From Leptospira bandrabouensis (GTDB lineage Bacteria > Spirochaetota > Leptospiria > Leptospirales > Leptospiraceae), in NCBI RefSeq assembly GCF_004770905.1, contig NZ_RQHT01000014.1:1979001-2043000 (forward strand): 64,000 bases of DNA, given 5' to 3'. Below the pieces are notes generated by a model. It saw only the letters and a program-made list of their open reading frames with translations. It made no database searches and was not told where the DNA came from. The position numbers and the translations under genes are program-made. Of this stretch, positions 1 through 8,795 are shown one piece after another (position 1 is the stretch's first letter; each line of letters begins with the position of its first letter).

Positions 1-2
1 TG

Positions 3-266
3 AGAGAAATTGGTATTGTTTCTTCCTTAACACTCACAAGTTATAGTTTTGGCGGTAAACTCTTGTTTATTGGTCCAACATTAGCCGCCATTGGTTATAT
101 TCTTATTTTAGTTTCCTTTGTGTGGCCGGTCGGCCCCGATTTGGATCCAAAAGTTTTAGCTAAAAATCGTATTTATAATTTAATTCTTTTTGTGGGGACT
201 TTATCCATTGTGACATTTTTGTATTTATCACTTTGGAATTGGGCAAAATCCTATTTAATTTCTTAA
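3..266 (+). CDS. C-terminal fragment of a membrane protein
   Basis: The reading frame is open from the left edge of the window, so the start lies upstream and only the last 87 codons are visible. They contain two or three hydrophobic segments: a stretch around SYSFGGKLLFIGPTLAAIGY, a second ending in the WPVGP turn, and a last one before LWNWAKSYLIS. This suggests a polytopic inner-membrane protein. A TTG inside the frame at 63 could be mistaken for a start but is not needed. I do not recognise the family. Confidence 0.5.
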   Translation, partial: REIGIVSSLTLTSYSFGGKLLFIGPTLAAIGYILILVSFVWPVGPDLDPKVLAKNRIYNLILFVGTLSIVTFLYLSLWNWAKSYLIS

Positions 267-349
267 AAACTAAATTTTGTTTTTACAATTTTGATAATGG
301 AGATACATTGAGTTGTTTCTTTTTCTACAAGGACATTCGGAAAAAAAAT

Positions 350-1486
350 ATGAAAACTATCGTTACACTTTTTGCTATTTTACTGATCACTTTTCATTGC
401 AGTCGTTTCCAATTTGGATCTAACCAAACAAAAGACGAAACCGCAGGTGCAGTCATTACCTTCTTTCAAGGAAATATTACGATCAGTTCCCAAGGTAAGG
501 AATCCAAAGCCAAGATTGGAGATGTGGTTCGTCCAGGGGATCGGATCGTTACCAAATTAGGTAGGGTCGATTTACAAACCTATCGTGGGGAAATCATTCG
601 CATCAAAGACAACTCGGATATTTTGTTTCGAGATATAGCTGGGGAAAACCGTCCCAATACAGACATTCACATGATAGCAGGAAATTTACTGGTGAAATCA
701 GTAAAATTAAAATCAGGACAAAATCTTTCCGTAACTTCGCCTACAATGGTGGCGGGTGTTAGGGGAACTGTTTTTTCTTTTGAGTTAGACCAAGGTTCTG
801 TACCGAAAGTGAAAGTCTACGAAGGTGCCGTTTCCGTTGCTTTCAAAACCTCGCCCAAGTTAGTTGAGATCAATGAAGGACTATCTGCGGAGAACTATAA
901 TCGTTTGGTAAAAACTCTAGAAGAAAACGAAGTGGTTTTGGAACCTGGAGAAAGGTTGGAAGTGAATCCTAACCTTAATGAGTTGGTCTATTTGATCAAT
1001 GCAAAGGTTCCTGCCAAGGCCCTTACCAATGAACAAATTTCTGGATTGATTGATATTGATAGCGGTCTTTCCAAATCACAAACTGTGATCACCCCGCAAG
1101 AAAAAGCGGAAGCGGAGACTCTTGTTTCCATTACTTCAGAAACCATTCACAAACAAATTGAATCAAAAAAGGAAAATTCGACTGAAAAAACAGAAGTCGG
1201 AACCATAGAACAGGAACATGAAGCCAAACGAATGGAAGCTTTAAATCAAATTGCAAAGGAAGCAGAAAAAACAGGTTTGGATAATGAAGAAGAAATCCAT
1301 AACCATTATAGCATCCTTGAAACCATTCATAAAACTAACGGGGATGTCCTATCTGGGGCAGTCGTTGCTCAGTTAGGTGATATATTTATTGTTCATTCCA
1401 CAAAAGGTGTTTATCAACTGTCTGTGGATGATATAGAATATGTGGAATACAAAAATTTTAAAGTAAAAACAAGGGCAAAAAAATAA
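350..1486 (+). CDS. FecR-domain lipoprotein
   Basis: This is a 378-residue predicted lipoprotein. The signal peptide MKTIVTLFAILLITFHC ends in a loose spirochaetal lipobox with Cys17 as the likely lipidated residue. Residues about 35-150 read as a FecR domain: a 'G..V..GD.I.T...' segment for repetitive charge-rich strands, then MVAGVRGTVFSFEL. In proteobacteria FecR senses ferric citrate and signals to a sigma factor, but the FecR fold is widespread in leptospiral lipoproteins that have no link to iron. The C-terminal half is Glu/Lys-rich and probably helical. The frame stays open upstream to 233, but only the ATG at 350 yields a signal peptide. No FecI or TonB receptor lies nearby, so the role is unknown. 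Confidence 0.75.
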   Translation: MKTIVTLFAILLITFHCSRFQFGSNQTKDETAGAVITFFQGNITISSQGKESKAKIGDVVRPGDRIVTKLGRVDLQTYRGEIIRIKDNSDILFRDIAGENRPNTDIHMIAGNLLVKSVKLKSGQNLSVTSPTMVAGVRGTVFSFELDQGSVPKVKVYEGAVSVAFKTSPKLVEINEGLSAENYNRLVKTLEENEVVLEPGERLEVNPNLNELVYLINAKVPAKALTNEQISGLIDIDSGLSKSQTVITPQEKAEAETLVSITSETIHKQIESKKENSTEKTEVGTIEQEHEAKRMEALNQIAKEAEKTGLDNEEEIHNHYSILETIHKTNGDVLSGAVVAQLGDIFIVHSTKGVYQLSVDDIEYVEYKNFKVKTRAKK

Positions 1487-1825
1487 TCCAAACGCAGAAG
1501 TTACCCTCGTTAATTTTGCCGATTCGAATAAAAATGTAAGGAAACTATGGAGTTCATTTCTGAGAGCTCCATAGAATTGGCAATCGCCAAATTAAAACGT
1601 ACAGTGATCGTAGAACAAATCTTCTCTTTTGTTTGATAGGAATTGGGTGGACCTTTTCCATTAGCAGCTCTCAAAGAATTCTTATTTTTTATGGTTACTG
1701 ATTAGTAAATCTACGGAAACCAAAGGAGTTATGAGAAATAATTAATTCCCATTAGGTTCCAGATTTGGTTTTCAAGGAACGGTAAACTATTTACAAAAAA
1801 TTTAAATAACCTAAGATCGATCTTT
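1487..1825. other. intergenic region with two perfect hairpins
   Basis: These 339 bp lie between the FecR lipoprotein and the chemotaxis receptor and hold no convincing ORF. Two adjacent perfect hairpins are visible. At 1545-1574 an 8-bp stem (CTATGGAG/CTCCATAG) has a 14-nt loop. At 1577-1590 a 5-bp stem (TTGGC/GCCAA) has an AATC loop. No U-tract follows either, so they do not look like simple terminators. A 12-bp palindrome, AAGATCGATCTT, sits at 1813-1824 immediately before the receptor start codon. Confidence 0.4.
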
Positions 1826-3898
1826 ATGAGTATACGACAAAGAGTCTCTTTATCCATTGCTGGAATTTTATTTATTGGATTTGTGATCCTTACCTCTTTT
1901 CAAATATACAGAACCATCACAGACCTAAGAGCTGAAATTAAAGAAAATGCACAAATCACATCTGAGAAATGGTCATTTGAAATCCAAGAACATCTGAATG
2001 CCATGATGGGTGTCATTCGAGGATTCCGGTTCGCTTTGTTTTATACTTCTCCGCCTCGCGATTCTATGATTAGCAGTATGAGAGAAATTCTGGAACGGAA
2101 TGATGATATTTTTGCTATTTGGCTTTGTTATGAACCAAATGCTTATGAAGGAAGGGATTCTTCTTTCATTGGGAAACCGGGCCATGACCAAACAGGTAGA
2201 TTCATTCCGTATTTACACCATACAAGTGACGGAAAAATTAAATTAGATCATCTTGTTGATTATGACAATCCTAATGGTGCGGGTGATTATTACCTCCAAG
2301 TTAAAAAAACTAACAAAGCAAAGGTTTTTGGGCCTTATGAATATGTAGCTGATGGAAAAAAAGTTCAGATGATTTCTCTTGTGGTTCCCATTTATCCGAA
2401 AGGTCAGTTTAAGGGGGCTGCTGGTATCGACTTAGAAGTTAGTTCCTTACAAGAAAAAATTGGTGATAGTCGTCCTTTTCGTGGCCAAGGACATATTGCT
2501 TTTTTATCGGACAACGGAACTTATGTGATGTATGGTCAGGACAAAACGAAACTTGGGAAAAAAATTGAAAATTCTGAACATTTAAAAATTTACTTAGAAA
2601 ATCTAAAACTTGGAAAAATGTTTACCATTCAAAGCGATGGATACACTCATTATTTTTCGCCCTTTCATATTGGAAAAGATCCTCAATTTTGGGCCCTACA
2701 AGTGAGTATTCCTGATTCGATTTTTACTAACCAAATTACCAAAGTAATTTTAAGTTCTTCTTTTATATCAATCATCATATTGGTTGTGGTTCTATTTTTT
2801 CTAAATTTTGTATTTAAAAAACAAATCAGCGTTCGTTTACAAAATGCCATGAAGTTCTCTTCTGAAATTGCCAACGGAAACTTAGCAATCAATGCAGAAG
2901 AAATCAACCAGGATGAGATTGGTAGTTTGTTACATTCAATGAATCAAATGAAAAATAGTTTAGTATCCATAATAGGAGATATCAAACAAACAGTGGAATC
3001 CTTGGGAAGCCAATCGAATAAAATGGCATCCACCTCACAAACATTATCTGATACTTCGCAAACTCAAGCCTCAGCAGCAGAAGAATCTTCTGCTGCTGTG
3101 GAAGAATTATCAGCATCGGCTGAGAATGTCGGTAAGTCGATGGAAGAAGCGGTTGTGAAAATGAAAGAAATTGATAGATCCGTTTTAACTTTAAGAGAAG
3201 AAGTTCAAAATATTAACAAAGAAATGGAATATCTAGCCAAGTTTGCTTCGGAATCGAGAGAACATGCTGTTGTCGGGGAAACTGCTATGAATGAATCCAC
3301 TCGTGCGATGGAAGACATTGGTGAAAAAGCCGAACGAATTAGTGAAGTTTTGGACATCATTACAGAAATCTCAGAAAAAACTAACCTATTAGCATTGAAT
3401 GCGGCCATAGAGGCTGCCAGGGCAGGTGACGCAGGTCGCGGGTTTGCTGTGGTCGCCGAAGAGATCGGAAAACTTGCTCTACAAACGGGAGCCTCAGTAA
3501 AAGAAATTGGAGATCTGGTTATTTCCACAAATTCTGCTGTGGAAAATGGAAACAAAAAAGTAACAGAAGCCGCAGAAGTTTTAAACTTACTCAATAGTCG
3601 GGTAAAAGAATTTGAGACATCGGCAACAAGAGTTCTTGGTTCTGTACTTTTACAAGAAAACAATGCAAAAGATATTGCGGAGAATTCAAATCTTTTGACC
3701 AACCTAAACTTACAAATTGAAGACGCTGTATTTGAACAAAAAAGAGCGACCGAGGAAATTTCTAAAACCATCATTAGTATTTCGAATGGAACTCAAGATG
3801 TGGCCAGTGGTTCTGACCAACTAACGATCGTTGCAGGAGAAATTGCCTCACAGGCATCTTATCTTTCCACGCAGGTAGAAAAATTTAAATTAAAATAA
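1826..3898 (+). CDS. methyl-accepting chemotaxis protein
   Basis: This is a 690-residue transducer. A first membrane segment lies at about residues 8-30. A periplasmic Cache-type sensor of about 270 residues follows, containing the [12 protein letters not shown] and [14 protein letters not shown] stretches typical of dCache folds. A second membrane segment is at about 308-330, then a HAMP-like linker. The long cytoplasmic coiled coil carries the signalling tip [20 protein letters not shown] and then [15 protein letters not shown], the most conserved part of all MCPs. It should control CheA through CheW. No che gene is adjacent; the che operon of this window is 45 kb away. The ligand cannot be predicted. 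There is no obvious Shine-Dalgarno sequence; a 12-bp palindrome occupies that position. Confidence 0.93.
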   Translation: MSIRQRVSLSIAGILFIGFVILTSFQIYRTITDLRAEIKENAQITSEKWSFEIQEHLNAMMGVIRGFRFALFYTSPPRDSMISSMREILERNDDIFAIWLCYEPNAYEGRDSSFIGKPGHDQTGRFIPYLHHTSDGKIKLDHLVDYDNPNGAGDYYLQVKKTNKAKVFGPYEYVADGKKVQMISLVVPIYPKGQFKGAAGIDLEVSSLQEKIGDSRPFRGQGHIAFLSDNGTYVMYGQDKTKLGKKIENSEHLKIYLENLKLGKMFTIQSDGYTHYFSPFHIGKDPQFWALQVSIPDSIFTNQITKVILSSSFISIIILVVVLFFLNFVFKKQISVRLQNAMKFSSEIANGNLAINAEEINQDEIGSLLHSMNQMKNSLVSIIGDIKQTVESLGSQSNKMASTSQTLSDTSQTQASAAEESSAAVEELSASAENVGKSMEEAVVKMKEIDRSVLTLREEVQNINKEMEYLAKFASESREHAVVGETAMNESTRAMEDIGEKAERISEVLDIITEISEKTNLLALNAAIEAARAGDAGRGFAVVAEEIGKLALQTGASVKEIGDLVISTNSAVENGNKKVTEAAEVLNLLNSRVKEFETSATRVLGSVLLQENNAKDIAENSNLLTNLNLQIEDAVFEQKRATEEISKTIISISNGTQDVASGSDQLTIVAGEIASQASYLSTQVEKFKLK

Positions 3899-3940
3899 CA
3901 TTTCCCATTTTGTAAAAATTTTCGATTTGGTTTCCTTTTC

Positions 3941-3972
3941 GAATGGGAACTCATTAGAGTTCCCATTCTTTT
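3941..3972 (+). terminator. Rho-independent terminator after the MCP gene
   Basis: A perfect 12-bp stem (GAATGGGAACTC/GAGTTCCCATTC) closes an ATTA loop and is followed by TTTT. It lies 43 bp past the MCP stop codon. The minus-strand side lacks a T-run, so it should work for the plus-strand gene only. Confidence 0.85.
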
Positions 3973-4000
3973 GGCGTCATTCTCTTTTAAACTAAAAACT

Positions 4001-5821
4001 TTAGATTGCAAATACGGTTTGAAATGTAACCATAGTGGCCGTAGGGCTTAAATCGTATCTATGGAGTGGATCTGGTTCGTTAGGATTGTTTTTTTGATTT
4101 CTGATGGCATCACCTGCTCGAATGACTGTGGCCCCAAACCAAAAAGAAACATTCTCAAAAGGTGTAATGATATAAATAAAGTTTAGTTCTGTTGCGACAA
4201 GTTTACCCAATTGCGGTTTGTTTGTGTTGTAAGCTTGGTTATTAAAATAATCTTCGGTGGATGCGGTTTCCCCAGTGGCTTTACTTCCTGCCACATAATT
4301 ATTGTTATCATAATATCCGTCTTGTAATTTTACTTTATAATACCAGTGAGGATTAAAAATAAAAGTACCATAATGCGATGTTTCATATTTCAGATGGATG
4401 GAGTAGTCTTTGATATTTTGCCAGAATACAAGCCCAGAATTTCCGTTTCCGGCAAAGGGGAGTGCGCCACCTGCCATCCTTCTTGTGGCAAACAAAGGAT
4501 TGTATGTGGCAACACTGGAATCATTTCGATTGGGATCACCCGAGGCTTGGACATATTGTACTCCAATTCTAAATTCCTTTACGGGAGTATAACCTAGTTG
4601 GACCGCTACGATATTGGCTTTGTATCTCACTGCCTCCGAGAAAGGAGGTAGTTCTCCCGTTTTCTGATTGGTAACATAATTTCCTTTTTGGTTTAACCAA
4701 TCAGGAGTCACTCTCTCGCCATTAAATCCTGTTTGCCAAGCCGCCTCTACCATCCAATCAATACCTGTTCCGTCTGGTAGGGAATTGTTTTTGGTTCTAT
4801 TGGTAAGTCGAAATCCAGAGGTATTCAATTGGTCATCCCCACGGTAATTGCGTGTATCGGAGAGAACTGGCGGGGCACTTGCTTTTTTTTGTTGTTTGAA
4901 TAAACTATAATTATATAAATCAAGTCCTAACCAGTCTGCGACTTTCCAGTTATAATGTACACCTCCGTAATAAGAATCTCCAATACCACCTAACTTTGTT
5001 GAGTTATTGGAGACAAGACTATTGGAATTGTTTTCAGCACCAACGACAGAACCAAAAACATCTAAAGTATGATTGCTAATTTTGCCAGTAAATCTAAGTG
5101 CATCAAAGGAATTCCCATTCAAACTATCGTTTCTAGAACCAAGAATCCTTCCGTCTCCGAATTCTAAAATTTGCCTGCCTGTTCGAAGCCTGAAGTTTTG
5201 GTTAGTTGTTTTTAAATCTAAAAACGCTTCCCGAAACCCAGTAAAATTATTTAAAACAACTTCCTTTTGTTTACTTGTATCAATCGTTGTTCCTGCGTTC
5301 GCGATGGCTCCATATTTCTGGTCAGCATTTCCGCCCGCTACAATCTCACCTCCCCAAAGGCGTACATCCTGTAAGGTAACTTTAAATAACACATTTTCGT
5401 TTAGGTCACCTATCACAAAAAACTGTGTTTGGCTTAGCGCATTATTTCTGTTATCTGCTGTGGACTTGTCAAAATCAGTATTATAAAGAGAGTCCACTTT
5501 CGGCCGAATTCCAAACCCAACTCGAAACTTGTCAGCAAACCAAAGTGATTTGTTTTCTTGGATTGCCTTTCTTTGTTTTGCCGTCACTTGCAGACTTCGC
5601 AAATACTCTCCGGATAAATTTCCTATCTGCGGACTCACGTACCCTTCCTTTTTTTCTTCCTTGGGAGGAGGGGGAACCTGTTCCAAAACCACGGGTTCTT
5701 GTTTTGGGTTTGTGCCACTCGCCTCCACTTGTGCGGAGAGTTCGCAGGCACCAAGTAAGGCCAGAACCAAAGGTACGGAAAGGAAAAGAGAGAGGGTCGT
5801 TTTTGAGATTCGCATGTCCAT
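4001..5821 (-). CDS. outer-membrane beta-barrel, alginate-export family-like
   Basis: The protein has 606 residues, beginning with a signal peptide that ends near ELSAQ. A short proline/glutamate-rich linker (EQVPPPPKEEKKEG) follows, and then a long run of alternating amphipathic strands rich in Tyr, Asn and Gly, ending in an aromatic/hydrophobic tail as expected for an outer-membrane barrel. The segment FREAFLDLKTT...LRTGRQILEFGDGRILG resembles the Alginate_exp domain, which is common in leptospires and does not itself prove alginate transport. The gene stands alone between two terminator-like elements. No polysaccharide biosynthesis genes are adjacent, so the substrate is unknown. A second ATG two codons in is an equally good start. 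Confidence 0.75.
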   Translation of the reverse strand: MDMRISKTTLSLFLSVPLVLALLGACELSAQVEASGTNPKQEPVVLEQVPPPPKEEKKEGYVSPQIGNLSGEYLRSLQVTAKQRKAIQENKSLWFADKFRVGFGIRPKVDSLYNTDFDKSTADNRNNALSQTQFFVIGDLNENVLFKVTLQDVRLWGGEIVAGGNADQKYGAIANAGTTIDTSKQKEVVLNNFTGFREAFLDLKTTNQNFRLRTGRQILEFGDGRILGSRNDSLNGNSFDALRFTGKISNHTLDVFGSVVGAENNSNSLVSNNSTKLGGIGDSYYGGVHYNWKVADWLGLDLYNYSLFKQQKKASAPPVLSDTRNYRGDDQLNTSGFRLTNRTKNNSLPDGTGIDWMVEAAWQTGFNGERVTPDWLNQKGNYVTNQKTGELPPFSEAVRYKANIVAVQLGYTPVKEFRIGVQYVQASGDPNRNDSSVATYNPLFATRRMAGGALPFAGNGNSGLVFWQNIKDYSIHLKYETSHYGTFIFNPHWYYKVKLQDGYYDNNNYVAGSKATGETASTEDYFNNQAYNTNKPQLGKLVATELNFIYIITPFENVSFWFGATVIRAGDAIRNQKNNPNEPDPLHRYDLSPTATMVTFQTVFAI

Positions 5822-5964
5822 AAGTTAGGACAGTAACTAATCAACGATCCGTTATTGCAAATAAAAAGTCAATATATTGAACAAAAATTCCGTAAAAACG
5901 AAAACTACTGGATGTTTCGAAACGGAAATGGTCTGAATTCTGAAGCGGAAATCCTCCCAGGCAT

Positions 5965-5996
5965 AAAAAAAGGCCCCAAAGAGGAGCCTTTTTTTT
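5965..5996 (-). terminator. terminator downstream of the CitE-like gene
   Basis: An A-run and GGC pair with GCC and a T-run around a mostly paired core (GG[C]CC and GG[A]GCC with one mismatch). It starts 24 bp past the stop codon of the minus-strand lyase gene and ends in T7 on that strand. The symmetry of the A and T runs would also let it act on the other strand. Confidence 0.75.
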
Positions 5997-6019
5997 GGTC
6001 TAATTCTGACTAAAAACGA

Positions 6020-7012
6020 TTATTTAGAAAAAAATCTTTTTTCTACTTCGTCTGGAAGTTTTTGTCCTGTGAGTTTTGCTCTTTGGACGAGTTCCCAGAA
6101 ATAACGGTAAGTTGCACGGTCATGAAGGTCTCCATCATGTTGGATTGGTCCCCAATCTGCGTCTTGTGCTTTGATTAAAATATCACAAGCAGTTTGTGTT
6201 TCTGCAAAGTTTGGAGCCATTGCATCCAAAATCGATTGGATTTGTGCAGGATAAATGGACCACATACGTAAGAAACCAAATTCATCATGTGCACGTTTTG
6301 CATCTTGGTAAGTTTGGTATGTGTTTTTTAAGTCCAAAGTTACGTTGTGTGCAGGGATCACTCCATTCATAAGAGCGGCCGCAACCATAGTTGATTTTGC
6401 ACGTCTTAACAATTCGTGATCGAACTGACCTGGTGACTTCATACAAGAAGCAGGGATTGCACCGTGGTGGCCAGAGATAAAGTCCATAAGACCAAAATCC
6501 AAAACTTGTAACCATGGAAGGCTTGCAATTTCGAATACATCGTTTAAGGCACCGTGAGTTTCAATTAATACGTGGATCGGAATCTCTCTTTTGATTCCTG
6601 CTTTTTTGCAAGCATCTTGGATGTAAGTGATTTGTTCTTTCACTTGGCTTGCTTTTGTAGGTTTTGGGATTGTAATGTAAGCAATTACATTTCCGGCACC
6701 AGGAACGATGATATCAATATCACCTCTCCAATGTTCGTTGGTATAGTCATGGATACGAACTCCACTCATTTTGTGTTTGTTGAGTTCAGAATTTTGGATG
6801 CGAACAATCATCTCTGCATGTTCTTTTTCCTTTCCTGTTTGGGCACCGTCTTCGCAGTCCATCGTGATATCAAAAAGTCCACCGAGTTTATTTTGTAACT
6901 CGAGAGCTTTTGTGATGAGTTTTTCAGATCCAGCGAAGTGTTCACAAGCAGGGATGATAGGGAAAGGTTTTTCTCCTGCAAAGAGAGCTGATTGCGGGTG
7001 AGTCAGTGCCAT
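6020..7012 (-). CDS. HpcH/HpaI aldolase / CitE-like CoA ester lyase
   Basis: This 330-residue protein is of the citrate lyase beta-subunit superfamily (TIM barrel, Mg-dependent C-C bond cleavage or formation on acyl-CoA substrates). Visible signatures are FDITMDCEDGAQ near residue 50, which places acidic metal and substrate residues, IHVLIETHGALNDVFEIASLP around 145-165 with the conserved metal-binding Glu, and LDFGLMDFISGHHGAI after it. Length suits stand-alone malyl-CoA, citramalyl-CoA or methylmalyl-CoA lyases. No citrate lyase alpha or gamma genes are adjacent, so a true citrate lyase is unlikely. The exact substrate cannot be read from sequence. A purine-rich AAAGG precedes the ATG. Confidence 0.8.
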   Translation of the reverse strand: MALTHPQSALFAGEKPFPIIPACEHFAGSEKLITKALELQNKLGGLFDITMDCEDGAQTGKEKEHAEMIVRIQNSELNKHKMSGVRIHDYTNEHWRGDIDIIVPGAGNVIAYITIPKPTKASQVKEQITYIQDACKKAGIKREIPIHVLIETHGALNDVFEIASLPWLQVLDFGLMDFISGHHGAIPASCMKSPGQFDHELLRRAKSTMVAAALMNGVIPAHNVTLDLKNTYQTYQDAKRAHDEFGFLRMWSIYPAQIQSILDAMAPNFAETQTACDILIKAQDADWGPIQHDGDLHDRATYRYFWELVQRAKLTGQKLPDEVEKRFFSK

Positions 7013-7170
7013 TTAATATACCTTTTTCGGATTTTTTTACCAAGTTTTGTGAATTTTGCCTATCGTCGAGGAAATAATCGTAAAACCGGAACCGCACCGA
7101 GTCAGGCAAAACCTTCCAGGAAATTTTACACATGTAGTCTTCTCCTGCCTTTCTGAAATGTTGGGGCGAA

Positions 7171-7220
7171 CCCTTTGTGCCAAAGGGCCGGGCCAGTCCG
7201 GGCTACGCCTTCGGCTCCGG
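7171..7220. repeat. GC-rich double hairpin tract
   Basis: In AT-rich surroundings this short tract is strikingly GC-rich. It forms a perfect hairpin at 7171-7187 (CCCTTTG, loop TGC, CAAAGGG). It is followed by a CCGG...CCGG-bounded element at about 7198-7220 with a GCC-TTC-GGC core. It overlaps the first codons of the hemoglobin ORF as drawn. It resembles a small dispersed intergenic repeat, but no second copy exists in this window. Confidence 0.4.
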
Positions 7221-7705
7221 TCGAAAATCGACTTCCCCTTCCTGTCCCTTTCGCAATTCTGGAAATTGATTTGGATCCAAACGATATTTACACACCAGCC
7301 GGTGGTCCGCCTCCACCCAGTCCGAATGTTAAATTCCTATTTGAAAAGTGGGGAGAAGAGAACATTCGAAAACTTGTCTCTGATTTTTATGACCTTGTGG
7401 CAACATCCGAAATTCAGTGGATGTTTCAAAGCGACTGGGACTTGGCCAAAGAAAAACAAGCTGATTTTTTAATACAAGTGTTAGGTGGCCCAAGTTATTA
7501 TCTAGAAAAATGGGGACCTGCCAGGATGCGGATGCGCCATTTTGTTTTTCCTATTTCTGAAAAAGAAAGAGCTGTTTGGTTTCATTGTTATGACGAAGCC
7601 TTACAAAACTTTGATTTTGAACACGAAGACAAAGTTGATTTTTTATATTTTTTAGATGGATTTAGTGGTTGGATGGTCAATCGCAAAGATTCGATAAAGG
7701 ATTAA
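7175..7705 (+). CDS. group II-type truncated hemoglobin
   Basis: The globin part begins near NVKFLFEKWGEENIR. It shows the distal Tyr in DFYDLVATSE (B10 position), then FLIQVLGGPSYYLEKWGPARMRMRHFVFPI with the proximal His in RMRH. The Trp of AVWFHCYDEAL matches the G8 tryptophan of group II truncated hemoglobins, and FSGWMVN closes helix H. Such proteins bind O2 or NO. A proline-rich stretch (GGPPPPSP) precedes the fold. The ATG at 7175 lies inside a GC-rich hairpin tract, so the first 30 or so codons are doubtful; a TTG at 7271 following GGA is a plausible true start. The gene converges with the transcarbamylase gene. Confidence 0.8.
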   Translation: MCQRAGPVRATPSAPVENRLPLPVPFAILEIDLDPNDIYTPAGGPPPPSPNVKFLFEKWGEENIRKLVSDFYDLVATSEIQWMFQSDWDLAKEKQADFLIQVLGGPSYYLEKWGPARMRMRHFVFPISEKERAVWFHCYDEALQNFDFEHEDKVDFLYFLDGFSGWMVNRKDSIKD

Positions 7706-7775
7706 ACAAACTAACATTATAGAATTGGATTCTATAGGTTTGGTTTGTACAAAAATTCTCCAGAGGGAGATAACT

Positions 7776-8708
7776 TTAGTTATGGTTTTCTAATAATTTA
7801 AGAATGACTGCTTTTTGCGCATCCAAACGGTTTTCTGCCTGCGTAAAAATAATCGAACGATCACTTTCTACCATTTCCCTTGTGATTTCATATCCGGCAT
7901 GGATTGGCATATCGTGCATCACTTTTGCTTTTGAATTTTTTAAAAGTTCTGCATTCACTTGGTAGGGCATCATGAGTTGGATTCTTTCTTCTTTTTCTTT
8001 TTGGAATTTGGGATCATTAAAATATTCCATATCCACCCAAGTGTCTGTATAAACATAATCTGCATTGGAAACTGCTTTTTTAACATCGGTTTCCCAAGAG
8101 ATAGTACCTTTTTTTTTGGCCCTTTCCACTGATTGTTTTACAATCGAATCTTCTGAGGCAATAGGAGTTACAAGAGTTAAATGGATTCCTAGTGCTGCGG
8201 TAATTTCTATAAGAGAATTAGCAACATTGTTGTGAACACCAATATAACATAAAGTTTTCTTTTGCCAATCTAGTGGAGAGTCCATAACGATTGTTAGGAT
8301 GTCTGCTAAAGATTGACAGGGATGAAATAAATTACAACAACCATTGATCACAGGAACCGTGGATCCTGATTTTAACACGAGTAGGTCCTCATGTTTTTTT
8401 AGCCTAGCCATGATGATGGCAACGTTACTCGAAAGATATTTCCCTTCAAAATCGATATCAGAAAGTAGAAAGTTGGAAGCCATCCAATCCAAAAATATTG
8501 CGTGTCCACCAAGTTCTGTCATTCCTGCTTCGAAGGAAACTCTGGTTCTTGTTGAAGTTTTTTGGAACAACATGGCAAGAGAACGTCCAGCCATATGCCC
8601 AGAAAAATAAACGCGATTTTTCTTTACATAAACTGCAAACTCAAGGAGTTCCCGGATTTCTCCATCACTCCAATCTTGCCAAGATATCAAATGTTTGACT
8701 TGGGACAT
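7776..8708 (-). CDS. argF: ornithine carbamoyltransferase-family protein with variant substrate loop
   Basis: This is a 310-residue transcarbamylase. Carbamoyl-phosphate residues are intact: STRTR at 52-56 and HPCQ at 129-132. The amino-acid side differs from textbook OTCase: the SMG loop reads DME (226-228) after TDTWV, and the HCLP motif reads HDMP (265-268). The end motif AENRLDAQKAVILKLL is typical. It probably makes citrulline in arginine synthesis, and the symbol rests on family only; another amine acceptor is possible. The ATG at 8708 (MSQVKHLISW) is preferred over an upstream TTG at 8744, which lies inside a hairpin. A 12-bp inverted repeat precedes it. Confidence 0.8.
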   Translation of the reverse strand: MSQVKHLISWQDWSDGEIRELLEFAVYVKKNRVYFSGHMAGRSLAMLFQKTSTRTRVSFEAGMTELGGHAIFLDWMASNFLLSDIDFEGKYLSSNVAIIMARLKKHEDLLVLKSGSTVPVINGCCNLFHPCQSLADILTIVMDSPLDWQKKTLCYIGVHNNVANSLIEITAALGIHLTLVTPIASEDSIVKQSVERAKKKGTISWETDVKKAVSNADYVYTDTWVDMEYFNDPKFQKEKEERIQLMMPYQVNAELLKNSKAKVMHDMPIHAGYEITREMVESDRSIIFTQAENRLDAQKAVILKLLENHN

Positions 8709-8728
8709 AGCTACCCAACTAATATCGG

Positions 8729-8765
8729 ATCTTATGAGAAGCAAATCGAGAGATTCTCATAAGAT
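8729..8765 (-). promoter_or_regulatory. 12-bp perfect inverted repeat upstream of argF
   Basis: The arms ATCTTATGAGAA (8729-8740) and TTCTCATAAGAT (8754-8765) are perfect reverse complements separated by 13 nt. The repeat ends 20 nt before the preferred argF start codon. It could be a repressor operator or an mRNA hairpin. It does not match the usual ArgR box. Confidence 0.6.
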
Positions 8766-8795
8766 TCTAACCCTAAAATCTTATTTTTTTCTTTT

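Noticed and set aside
350..1486. FecR domain read as an iron-citrate regulator
   Set aside because: No FecI sigma factor, TonB receptor or iron genes are near, and the protein is a lipoprotein with no cytoplasmic segment.
3205..3774. 189-codon minus-strand ORF inside the MCP gene
   Set aside because: It is antisense to the most conserved chemoreceptor region and shows no protein character of its own.
5073..5823. Several plus-strand ORFs over the beta-barrel gene
   Set aside because: They mirror a clear outer-membrane protein with a signal peptide; codon use and composition are those of shadow frames.
7705..7776. Hairpin TATAGAAT/ATTCTATA as a bidirectional terminator
   Set aside because: The stem is AT-rich with only two G-C pairs and no T-run directly after it, so its role is too uncertain to list.
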